A DNA stretch of 35,813 nucleotides from Isotricha intestinalis (Eukaryota; Ciliophora; Litostomatea; Vestibuliferida; Isotrichidae). Position 1 is the first letter of the stretch. Every line of letters begins with the position of its first letter. Below are positions 27,390 through 35,813 of this stretch, in pieces. Location: NCBI GenBank assembly GCA_023807065.1, contig JAJJLU010000030.1, forward strand, positions 1 to 35,813. Reading direction: 5' to 3'. The position numbers were made by a program, and so were the translations under genes. The notes beneath the pieces are model-generated. The model had not been told where the DNA came from. It saw only the letters and a list, made by a program, of their open reading frames with translations, and did not search any database.

Positions 27390-29477
27390 ATGAATAACAA
27401 TGAATCTCAATCACATATTAATGAATCAGAAGTAACTTTATCATTAAAGCAAAATGATATAAAAACAATAAATATTTTAACAGAAATGCTTAAAGAAAAA
27501 GATGACTTATCAAAGGAAACAATCTTTCAACAACCAGAAACATTTACAATAATTAAAATGATATTAACAAAATATCAAAAAGATAAAAATGATGTATATA
27601 TTTTAAGTCATTATTTAAAAACTTTAAAAAACTTTATGAATTCTATATTACAAGGTCAACAAGAGGATTTTGATTATATGCCTTTATTAAATAAAATAAG
27701 TTTAGATTTAAAAAGTGAAGAATATGAAAAAAATACTTTTATGATGAGAGTAGGTGATATTGGAAAAAAATTTTATGTTATTATTTCTGGAAGTGTTAGT
27801 ATTTTAGTTCCTAAAGTTATGAATGTTTTTATGACAAAACAACAATATGTCTTACATTTAGAATTACTTCATTCTTTAGATGAAAAATATCTTTTGGAGA
27901 AAACTTTTAAAAATAATGAATCAGTTTTCACTGATTTTAAAATTGAAGACTATGAAAAGTTATTAAAAAAAAAAAATAAAAAAAAAATAAATGTTGATGT
28001 AGATGATGAAGAATCAAAAGGAAAAATTTCATTAAATAAATATTTATATTTTATAAATGCAGAATATATTTATCAAGAAAAATATGGATATAAAGAAGTT
28101 AAAATAGTTGGATATTTTAAAGTAACTGAATTAAATCAAGGAAGTTCTTTTGGTGAATATGCTTTAATAAATGATAATCAACAAAGAACTGCTTCTATCT
28201 TTATTAAAGAAGATTGTTTTTTTGGAATTTTAAGTTCTTCAAGTTATAAAAAATGTCTTCAGAATATTCAAGAAAATAATAAAAAAAAAGATGTTGAATT
28301 TGTATTTACATTTAAAATATTTAATGATATTCCTGTTTTCTTCTTTTCTCAAAATTATTGGAATTATTTTATAAGAAGAAAAATTCATAAAAATGATTAT
28401 TTATTTAAACAAGGACAAGAAAGAGATGAAATTTATTTTTTACAAGAAGGTGAATTTTTAATTAACACTAGAAATTTAACTCTTAAAAAAGTAAATTTAT
28501 TTCTTTCTCAATTAGGTCATATTCATTTTCCTAAAACAGATTATGAAGATATTGGAAGAGGATTAGATATTTCATTAACTTTTTCTAAAAAAGGAGATAT
28601 TTTAGGAATGGAAGATTTATTGTATAATAATAACTTCTTTTGCTCTGCTATTTGTGTTTCTAAATGTGCTTCTTTTTTTGCCATTAATATTAATATATTT
28701 AAAAATATGTGTAGTCATTATCCGAAAGTTTTAGAAAGACTAAAAAAAATGGAAACTGATAAAAAAATCTTAATGATTCAAAAATTACAAAATATTAAAA
28801 TTTCTGGGAAAAAAACTCTGTCTGGAGAATTTAGAAAAGATGATGAAAATAATGTTTTTTGGGAACAACAATGTGAAATAAAAAATCCTATTCTTAAAAA
28901 AAATTATTCAAGAATGAAGAGTTTTAAAACACTTTTAAAGTCATTTGAATTAAATAGTTATATCAAAAAAATGAATAATAATTATGATAAAGACAATAGT
29001 AATGATAGTAATATATTTATTACAATAAACAAGAAAAATTCTTCAAGGAAATATCTTCCTTCATTAAATTATCCAATTTCTTTGAATCGAAATAGAATTA
29101 ATTCTTCTAGAAATAATAATGATAAATATATTTTTGATGAAAATAATGATAATTCTATTAATAAATCTTTAAGAAAAATTCCTATTATAAGATTAAAAAA
29201 AGATAAAAGTATTAGTGAATTAAAAAGAAATATTTTAAAAAATAATAGACAAGATTTTATCTCTAAAATTTTATTAGGAAAAAGTGTTGAAAATTATGAT
29301 AAAAATAATGATGATTATTATTTTTTAAATGTGGAAAATAATTATATTAAAAGTTCAGTGAATTCAAAAAGAAAAGAAACAAATATTAGAGATAGTATTT
29401 TAATGAAAGAATTAACTGGAATTGAATCATATAATGATAAGAAACATAGATTAATTAACAGTTTAAAAAAACATTAA
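27390..29477 (+). CDS. Protein with two cyclic-nucleotide-binding domains
   Basis: 695 aa, no kinase or channel domain. The first CNB domain (about 98-300) has GDIGKKFYVIISGSVSILVP and a phosphate-binding cassette FGEYALINDNQQRTASI, keeping the key Glu256 and Arg266. It carries an unusual insertion of about 85 residues (about 150-235) between beta strands. The second (about 305-450) has KNDYLFKQGQERDEIYFLQEG but a cassette (LGMEDLLYNNNFFCSAIC) lacking the Arg, so it probably does not bind cyclic nucleotide in the usual way. The C-terminal 230 residues are basic, Asn/Ser-rich and probably disordered. A role as a cAMP or cGMP effector or scaffold is inferred. Ciliates have many such stand-alone CNB proteins, some axonemal. 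Confidence 0.87.
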   Translation: MNNNESQSHINESEVTLSLKQNDIKTINILTEMLKEKDDLSKETIFQQPETFTIIKMILTKYQKDKNDVYILSHYLKTLKNFMNSILQGQQEDFDYMPLLNKISLDLKSEEYEKNTFMMRVGDIGKKFYVIISGSVSILVPKVMNVFMTKQQYVLHLELLHSLDEKYLLEKTFKNNESVFTDFKIEDYEKLLKKKNKKKINVDVDDEESKGKISLNKYLYFINAEYIYQEKYGYKEVKIVGYFKVTELNQGSSFGEYALINDNQQRTASIFIKEDCFFGILSSSSYKKCLQNIQENNKKKDVEFVFTFKIFNDIPVFFFSQNYWNYFIRRKIHKNDYLFKQGQERDEIYFLQEGEFLINTRNLTLKKVNLFLSQLGHIHFPKTDYEDIGRGLDISLTFSKKGDILGMEDLLYNNNFFCSAICVSKCASFFAININIFKNMCSHYPKVLERLKKMETDKKILMIQKLQNIKISGKKTLSGEFRKDDENNVFWEQQCEIKNPILKKNYSRMKSFKTLLKSFELNSYIKKMNNNYDKDNSNDSNIFITINKKNSSRKYLPSLNYPISLNRNRINSSRNNNDKYIFDENNDNSINKSLRKIPIIRLKKDKSISELKRNILKNNRQDFISKILLGKSVENYDKNNDDYYFLNVENNYIKSSVNSKRKETNIRDSILMKELTGIESYNDKKHRLINSLKKH

Positions 29478-29987
29478 AGTTAGTATTAATTAACTTATAT
29501 TTTATTAAATTATACTGGTTTTTCATTTTTTTTAAAGTTTATATATATTCAGTTTAAATTAATTAATAATTAGAAATAGACAATCAATTGATATAAAGAT
29601 ATAATTTTGAAAAATGATTAATCATTTATATTATTATTTTTTTTCCAATTATTTGTATATTCATTAATAGAAATTTCGAAATGAAAAAAAGGTTATCGAT
29701 ACTATATTAATTTTAAATTTTTCATTGTTTTAAAAATTAATTGCCTAAATTCTTTTATTAATTTAATGATCATTAAATCATTAAAATGATTATTAATAAA
29801 GTGTTTTTATAAAATGAATTTAAAATGAAAATGGAATGAAATAACAAATTAAAAATAAAAGAGAATAAAAAAATTAAGTAATTCTATAAAGATTATATTA
29901 TAATAATATTATATAAGACATATTATAAAAAATTTAATTAGTATATACAAACATTATCTAATACATTCAAATAGTTAATCATTCAAA
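29478..29987. other. Convergent 3' intergenic region
   Basis: 510 bp between two genes that end toward each other. It should hold both 3' untranslated regions. It is A/T-rich with a few short inverted AT stretches (near 29764-29795), and no gene, RNA or repeat was recognised. Confidence 0.45.
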
Positions 29988-32171
29988 TCATTCATTTATA
30001 ATATCATTACTTTTCACAAAAAAAGAAGATCTTTTTCTAGATTGGGTTTGATTATAATTACTACCAAGAAATTTTTTTTCTGATAAATTTCCAGAATAAA
30101 AAAGATGATTTTTAATTTGTTTAAAAGACAATAAATTACTCTGTTCTTTTGATATTATATTTTTATTTAAAAGTTTAATTAATGTTTTTTTGGAATTAGA
30201 TTGTGTTTTTTTATCAAATATAAATTCTCTTTTATTTTGATTATCATTATTATTGATCATATTTAAAGGACTAAAAAGATCCTTTTCACTTACTGGAAAT
30301 TCACTTTCATCTCTGGTAAAATACATAGTGAATGATTTAGCATTACCAAGTGAAGGATTTATTGATTCTATATTACTTATATTTTTAGATTCTGTTTTTT
30401 CTTTAATACAAGATGATAAAAAAGTAGAAATTGATTTTAATTGTAATAAATTACACAAATCATCATTTTGCTCCTTATTGTTTATATAATTATTTTGATC
30501 TAATATTTCTAAAAGAATAAAGTTTATTACTTTTGATACTGCTTTTACTCTTTTTTCTATTTTTTCATATTCTAATGAATATTTTAAATTGTTTATTTGT
30601 GTTAAATTATACCCTTGAAATTCTATTGATAAACGTTCTATCATTCCTTCAAATTCTTTATTAAAATATTCATTTGTTGTTTTTTCATATAAATTTGCAC
30701 AAAAAAAAGCGATTTGAATTATAATTGCAAATTCATAACCATAATATATTTTCTTAATTAAATTTAGAAAATTTATTTTCTTTTGTTTTGTCATTAAAAA
30801 ATTATTTTCAAAAAATTTTTTGAAAAGATCTTGTGAAATTAATTGTTCTGTTTTTTCTGGATTAATTATAAAATAAGTAGAATCTTCACAAAAATCAAAA
30901 AGTAATTCAACGAATAAAATTAAATTTTCATTTGAATCAAATACACCCCATTCATTTCTATTCAAAAATTTTTTTATTAAAAATAAAATATTTTCTAAAT
31001 CATTATTCCATTCCATATAAACTCCTTTAATTATTTTTATAATAGAAACATTATCAATTTTATATTTTAGTTTAATTCTAATAATTTCTTCAAGAGTTCT
31101 AGTAATAATTTTAGGAATAAAACCATAAAGATTAGCTTCATAACCAAATAATAAATCTTCTTGTCTTTTTAAATAAACATCAATTTTTTCTTTTTTCCCA
31201 AAAATTATTCTTGAATCATCTAAAAAGTCTTTAAAAACTTGAATATTTTTAATCTCACCTTTGTTTTCAAAACTTTCTTTTCTTTTTGAAATAATCTCTT
31301 TAATAACACAATCAACACTCTTATTAGTAGTATATAATAAATAACAAGCAATAATAACAGCAGTTCTTCCATTTCCTGAATGACTATGAATATAAATAAC
31401 TTGTTTATTATTTATAATTGTATTACACATGGCTTTAATAATTTCTAATATAAAATTAATTGATAATAAAGTTTTAGTTTCTTTCCAACCAAAAAATTTA
31501 ACATTTATATCATCACTTGTAAAATATGATGGATTATATGAATATCCAAAATTATTTAATTTATTTGGACCACAAAAAGGATGTTCTCCTTCTCTTTGTA
31601 AATTTATTATTAACCCTATATTTAATTTTTTAAATTTTTCTATTAAATTAAATTTTTTAATTAAAACATCACTAAGTCTTTGACCAGCTATAATATTTTC
31701 TGTAATAAAATTCGAATTTAATCCATGAATGGCATTTGGTTTATTTAAATTTTTTAAGAAATTTTCATCTTTACAATTCTTTCCTCCGCAAAAAAAACAA
31801 ATAAATTTATCTTTTAAACATCTACAAATGCTATTTTTATTTTGATTATTTAATTTATCTATATTTCCTTTTGAAACTCTTGCATGAAGACTTCTTGATC
31901 TAATAATATTATTACTTAAATGAAGTGATTTTTCTTGATTTGGAGAATTATATTTTTTATTTAATGGGCATTCATAAGAATTTTTATCCAAATTTTCACT
32001 AAAATTGAAATTTTGATTATCAATATCATTAAAATTTTTATTATTTTTTGATATTAATGAATGACATTTATTAATTTTTAGTTTTGATGAACTTGCATTT
32101 AAGTTTTCTATATCTTTTTCTATCTTTATTTTTTTATTTTGTTTGTTAAAATAATAATAACATCTTTTCAT
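29988..32171 (-). CDS. PTPDC1: PTPDC1-like dual-specificity pseudophosphatase
   Basis: 727 aa, ending at TGA. A phosphatase domain of the PTPDC1/CDC14-related type spans about 146-320: NAIHGLNSNFITENIIAGQR, INLQREGEHPFCG, FFGWKETKT, then the P-loop region. Just after it, YLKRQEDLLFGYEANLYGFI matches a segment characteristic of PTPDC1. In the P-loop, where a phosphatase has HC-x5-R, this reads H262-S263-HSGNG-R269; the nucleophilic Cys is Ser (codon AGT). The general-acid position also has Glu231 for Asp. It should therefore bind but not hydrolyse phosphate. Animal PTPDC1 is centrosomal and affects cilium length. Residues 30-145 are disordered with a small Cys cluster (C116-C133). The long helical C-terminal half has no other recognised domain. 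Confidence 0.85.
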   Translation of the reverse strand: MKRCYYYFNKQNKKIKIEKDIENLNASSSKLKINKCHSLISKNNKNFNDIDNQNFNFSENLDKNSYECPLNKKYNSPNQEKSLHLSNNIIRSRSLHARVSKGNIDKLNNQNKNSICRCLKDKFICFFCGGKNCKDENFLKNLNKPNAIHGLNSNFITENIIAGQRLSDVLIKKFNLIEKFKKLNIGLIINLQREGEHPFCGPNKLNNFGYSYNPSYFTSDDINVKFFGWKETKTLLSINFILEIIKAMCNTIINNKQVIYIHSHSGNGRTAVIIACYLLYTTNKSVDCVIKEIISKRKESFENKGEIKNIQVFKDFLDDSRIIFGKKEKIDVYLKRQEDLLFGYEANLYGFIPKIITRTLEEIIRIKLKYKIDNVSIIKIIKGVYMEWNNDLENILFLIKKFLNRNEWGVFDSNENLILFVELLFDFCEDSTYFIINPEKTEQLISQDLFKKFFENNFLMTKQKKINFLNLIKKIYYGYEFAIIIQIAFFCANLYEKTTNEYFNKEFEGMIERLSIEFQGYNLTQINNLKYSLEYEKIEKRVKAVSKVINFILLEILDQNNYINNKEQNDDLCNLLQLKSISTFLSSCIKEKTESKNISNIESINPSLGNAKSFTMYFTRDESEFPVSEKDLFSPLNMINNNDNQNKREFIFDKKTQSNSKKTLIKLLNKNIISKEQSNLLSFKQIKNHLFYSGNLSEKKFLGSNYNQTQSRKRSSFFVKSNDIINE

Positions 32172-32504
32172 TTATATTTTAAGTATTAGTTCTTCAGATT
32201 ATTTTTTGAAGAAAATAATATAATATTATTTCTTTAAAATAAAAAAAATTATTAGATTTGTTTCATATAATATTAGCTAATAATTATTTATTTTTATCAC
32301 TAATAAAAAATATTTGTCATCAAATAAAATTTATATGCCTTTAATTTCAGAAAAGAAACAAATAATTGTTTAATATTAAAAATATTAAATAAATTATAAT
32401 CTAGAGAAAAAGAAAATAAAAAAAAATAAAACCATATATTTAAAAAAATGAAGTTTGTTCTAAATTATTAAGAAAATATTCAATTTTTCTGATTCAGAAT
32501 CTAT

Positions 32505-32831
32505 TTAATTATTAGGAACATAAGTTAAATCATTTTTTTTGGAAATATTAGAACAATGAGATTTAACATATTTTAAAGGAATATCTAGAAACAATTTGAA
32601 AGTATCAATGAAAAATATGCATCTTCTAAAATACGATATTCTTTTAAAATTACTTGATCAATTTTATCATCATTAACTCCTTCAACTTTTAGAAGAATCT
32701 TCTAAATAAGCATATATTTCTTTTCTTTCATTTGGTAAATTATTGGTTTTCTCTCTTCAATTTTTTAAATCATTTATTGATTTTGCATTATTTATTTCTT
32801 TATCTACATCTCCACTACTACTACAACTCAT
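32505..32831 (-). pseudogene. Pseudogene with one nonsense codon and two frameshifts
   Basis: Reading the minus strand from ATG 32831 gives MSCSSSGDVDKEINNAKSIN and so on, then an in-frame TGA, then continued protein-like sequence (NNLPNERKEIYAYLEDSSK). One frameshift leads to VEGVNDDKIDQVILKEYRIL, and another to FIDTFKLFLDIPLKYVKSHC, ending at TAA 32505. No GT...AG pair removes the interruptions. Composition stays coding-like across all three frames, so this is a recently dead gene. The family is not recognised. It lies inside the 965-bp divergent region between the PTPDC1-like gene and the next plus-strand gene. Confidence 0.55.
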
Positions 32832-33136
32832 TTAAAAAACATTTTTAAATTATATTTGATATATATATTAATATTATTTTTTTTAAATAAAAAAAGAAAT
32901 ATTTCAAACTTTATAATTAAAAATTACTTATATTTTTCTTAATTTAAGTTCTTATATCTATAAAAAATATAAATCAAAAAAAAATACTTTTTTTTGAATT
33001 TTTAAACTATAATTTTTGTTCATTTTCTGAATCTTTTTATTACTTTAATTTTTATATTATTAAATAATTTTCAAATTTTGTCAATATAACTAATTCATTA
33101 ACCCCAAAAAAGCAAATTTTAATTTATATAATTTTC

Positions 33137-34777
33137 ATGAATAACGAAAATTCATTGTTAAATTTTTTTATCAATGCAATAATAGCTAATATAAATAAGG
33201 ATTTTAATTTAGATGATAAACAATTATTAGATGCAAAGTAATAATTATTTTTTCACTTAAAATAGATTATTTTCAGATATATTAGAAATATTATTTATGA
33301 AAAAAATCCCTTTTTATATATCATTAAATAATCAAAATAATATTCAAAGCCCTGAAAAATTGGTATTTATATATCTAAAAAAAAAATATGATGAATTAAA
33401 AGAAAATATTGACAATTATATTCATAAATTTCCAAATGGTGATTTAATTACCGCCAATGTAAGTTTAGAAAAAAATTTATAATTATTTAGTTAAATTTTA
33501 TTAAATTCCAAATATTAGGATATATTACTTTTTATATATTAGGTACTTATGCTAAAGAAAATGAATCAATGGAAAATTCAATTATTTCATATGAAATTCT
33601 ATTTAATAAAAATTACTGTGAAGATGAAATAAAGAATGAAATAGGAAATTTATTTGAAAAATTTATTAATAATTATGATGAAGATGTGATAGAAAATTTT
33701 TTTAAGAATTTTGTTATTAAACTTCCTAATATTGATAAAATTTCAAATAAACTTGAAATTATTTTAAACGCTAAAAAATATCAAAAAAAAATAATTGAAT
33801 TATTTAAAATTGAAAATATTAATATAGAAAATATTAAAAGTAATGTAAATGAAGTAGAGCTTTTAGGAAAAAAAAGAATGAATTATATAAAAAATTTGAA
33901 CAACAATTACAATCCAAAGGATAATATAAAAATAAAAACAATAAATCACTATTTTAAACCTCAACCAAAACTAAATGATAATAAAATTCTTTCTTTTAGA
34001 GGAGCCAAAAATTTAATAGAAAGCAAAAAAATAGAAGTAATAAATTCAAATTCTAATTTAAACTCAATATCAACTTCTTGTTCATCATCAACAATAGGAA
34101 AAGATAATATAAATCAATTATTATATTGTGATTTATTTAAAAAAGTAAGTTCTTTTACAAATGAAAATTCAATTAATAATTCAAATATTTCAACACCTAA
34201 TATTTCCAAAAATAATATTTTTACTTTTAAAAATTCAAATCAAATATCATCTTTCAATCAAAATTCATTAAATTCATTATCAAATTTTTCAGAATGTTCT
34301 CAATATAATGGTATTAATTCAAGATTAGGAAATTCAAATATATTTGAAAAAATAAAAAAATCTAAAAGTCAAAAGAAAAGGAAAAAAAATAAAAATTCAA
34401 AATTAGAAAAAGCGACTTCGATGTTGTTGAAAGAAGGGAATTTCAACCAAGATATTATAAATTTAAATTGTAAAAAAAAAAGTAAAGAAGAAGAAATAAA
34501 ATTAAAAAAAACTAAAGAAATCAAAGAATTTATTAGTGATAAATTTTATTTAGATGAAAATGAAGGGCAAAATAAAGAAAACCTAGAAAACATCAAAACT
34601 CCTAAAAAAAAGAATAAAAATTTCAATTTTTCACAACAAGAGATTCTTGCTTATAAAACTCCTGAAAAATTATCTAAGAAAAAAAAGATTTATGATTTAA
34701 CAGAAAAAGAAAATGAAGAAAAGAAAATTAAAATGAATTCATATTTATTGTTTTCTCAATTAAAATCCTCAATTTAA
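33137..34777 (+). CDS. Unrecognised three-exon protein with PIP-like and KEN motifs
   Basis: Exons 33137-33237, 33266-33458 and 33491-34777 give 526 aa; both splice junctions keep the frame and remove stops. The N-terminal 190 residues are helical and look folded (for example FSDILEILFMKKIPFYISL). The rest is Asn/Ser/Lys-rich and probably disordered. It contains TINHYFKP (248-255), close to a PCNA-interacting motif but with Ile in place of the usual Gln at the first position. It also has a KEN box (460-462) just before a TPKKK Cdk-type site, and a second TPEK site near a basic stretch. These suggest a nuclear, cell-cycle-controlled protein linked to replication, but the motifs are short and no domain is recognised. 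Confidence 0.72.
33238..33265 (+). other. 28-nt spliceosomal intron
   Basis: Starts GTAATA and ends AAATAG, in phase 2. Splicing converts GCA AA|A TTA into Ala-Lys-Leu and joins ...QLLDAK to LFSDILEILF; unspliced, the frame meets TAA at once (33239). An alternative end at the next CAG (33276) is out of frame. Confidence 0.8.
33459..33490 (+). other. 32-nt spliceosomal intron
   Basis: Starts with the strong site GTAAGT and ends ATTTAG, in phase 0. It joins ...GDLITAN to LNFIKFQILGYIT and the long third exon. Retained, it gives TAA at 33480. Later ATTAG acceptors (33518, 33542) would be out of frame, so this one is preferred. Confidence 0.78.
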
Positions 34778-34934
34778 AAAAACAATCAATCATCATATAT
34801 TTGAAAATGAAAAGAATAAATACTTTTTAAAATTATTATTAATATATTAAGTAAATAAATTTTATTATCACAAAAAATATTATTAAAAAAATATAAAAAT
34901 AAAAATTCTAAAAAATTTAAAAATTTATTAAAAA

Positions 34935-35660
34935 ATGTCATTACCAAAATATATAATAATAACACTTCAAATAATAATAATAATATGTCCCAATGCAAAA
35001 GTACCACAAAAAGATGAAGTAGATAAAAAAATGAAATATAAATCAGATGAAGAAGAATATCAAAAAATGTCAGAAACATTTAATCAAGAATGGGAGAAAT
35101 ATATGACAGATTATGATAGTGATTATGTATATTTAATACCAGTTCCATATAAAACTAGTGAAATTTATTATGAAACAATTAGTAATGTTCCTGCTAAATT
35201 AAGAGGAGCTTTTATTATGGATGAAGAAAATAATAAAAAAATAGAATTTAATATTTATGATCCTGATGGTAAAAAAGTTTATTCAAAAATTTCTCATTTA
35301 TCAATTTTTAATTTTAATGTTACTAAAGTTGGAAAATATAAAATTGAATTAAATAATAAATTTGTTAATTCTGAAGTTAAAGTTACTTTTACTATGAGTA
35401 CTGGACAAAATGTTGTTCTTAAAAAAGAAGATTTAACTCAAACTGAAAAAAAATTAGATCAATTACTTTTGTTTATTAAAAGATTTAATGTTGAATATAA
35501 AGTTTCTCAAAATTTACATCAAGAAAGATTTAAAAAAATTAAAAAAACAAATAATTATTTTTACACTTTTTCTATAATTGAAACTATAATTTTAATTATT
35601 GTTTCAGTTTGGCAATTTTATTATATGAAACATTTATTTGAAATTAAAGGGAGTCTTTAA
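34935..35660 (+). CDS. p24 (EMP24/GP25L) family cargo receptor
   Basis: 241 aa, type I membrane protein. Signal peptide about 1-20 (IIITLQIIIIICPNA). The lumenal GOLD domain (about 60-155) has the family pattern: Y..ETISNVPAKLRGAFI, then IEFNIYDPDGKKVYSK and a KVGKYKIELNN strand. A helical stalk (about 165-205) leads to one membrane helix (about 210-230) and a short tail YYMKHLFEIKGSL. The tail's bulky Phe matches the COPII-binding position, but the usual KKxx retrieval signal is missing. p24 proteins cycle between ER and Golgi and select cargo for vesicles. An extra charged stretch (22-58) lies before the GOLD domain. The gene ends 129 bp from the telomere, so its 3' end is nearly subtelomeric. 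Confidence 0.88.
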   Translation: MSLPKYIIITLQIIIIICPNAKVPQKDEVDKKMKYKSDEEEYQKMSETFNQEWEKYMTDYDSDYVYLIPVPYKTSEIYYETISNVPAKLRGAFIMDEENNKKIEFNIYDPDGKKVYSKISHLSIFNFNVTKVGKYKIELNNKFVNSEVKVTFTMSTGQNVVLKKEDLTQTEKKLDQLLLFIKRFNVEYKVSQNLHQERFKKIKKTNNYFYTFSIIETIILIIVSVWQFYYMKHLFEIKGSL

Positions 35661-35788
35661 AATAAATAAGTATTTTATAAAAAAAATAAATTATTTTAAT
35701 TTAATAAAATTATAATTGTTTATTTATTTATGAATTATATTATTATTCCCTAAATTTTGAAAAAACTTTTAATAAATTGTTTTTCTTT

Positions 35789-35813
35789 GGGGATTGGGGA
35801 TTGGGGATTGGGG
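35789..35813. repeat. Right telomere, (GGGGATT)n
   Basis: Three GGGGATT heptamers plus GGGG run to the last base. This is the exact complement of the left-end repeat. The join to chromosomal DNA is TTTTTC-TTT-GGGG, unlike the left join, so no shared breakage motif is evident at the two ends. Confidence 0.95.

Noticed and set aside
1..35813. tRNA, rRNA or transposon genes
   Set aside because: I looked for GTTCGA-type tRNA loops, transposase-like proteins and terminal inverted repeats and saw none by eye; a covariance-model search would be decisive.

Overview
The window looks like one complete, very small, AT-rich linear eukaryotic chromosome. It opens with seven tandem CCCCAAT heptamers (1-53) and closes with GGGGATT heptamers (35789-35813), so the G-rich strand runs 3' outward at both ends, as in real telomeres. 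Tight gene packing, introns of 28-32 nt, A/N/K/I-rich proteins and chromosome size all point to a ciliate macronucleus. TAA, TGA and one TAG all end genes at sensible places, which means the standard genetic code. From memory, this combination fits litostome gut and rumen ciliates (Entodinium and relatives) better than Tetrahymena, Paramecium or Oxytricha. That placement is inference and was not checked by search.

Layout. Left end (1-1775): telomere joined directly to an open reading frame with no start codon, then gene-poor DNA with broken coding-like frames. 1776-5602: a kinesin-8-like motor (minus), divergent from a protein with two tandem CHHC-type zinc fingers resembling GTSF1. 6753-12088: a 1767-aa multi-pass membrane protein with a PAS domain, containing one 32-nt intron. 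12189-13529: a small secreted Cys-rich protein and a protein of 99-bp repeats. 13530-15523: 2 kb without an intact gene. 15524-18319: a TLDc protein and a pepsin-fold membrane protein lacking both catalytic aspartates. 19499-21336: a four-finger C1-like protein and a Nudix hydrolase. 21407-27084: two unrecognised proteins sharing a 63-bp divergent promoter, a PEX1-like AAA ATPase, and an unrecognised basic protein. 27390-32171: a cyclic-nucleotide-binding protein and a PTPDC1-like phosphatase whose catalytic Cys is Ser. 32505-32831: a pseudogene. 33137-35660: a three-exon gene with PIP-like and KEN motifs, and a p24 cargo receptor 129 bp from the right telomere.

The genes do not form an operon or one pathway. 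Many are arranged as divergent or convergent pairs. Two link to cilia or microtubules (kinesin-8, PTPDC1-like), two to membrane traffic or organelles (p24, PEX1), and two to signalling (PAS membrane protein, CNB protein). Points most worth following up: a PEX1-like protein in what may be an anaerobic ciliate, a possible GTSF1 relative, two apparently dead enzymes (phosphatase and aspartic protease), and a telomere sitting on a truncated gene.
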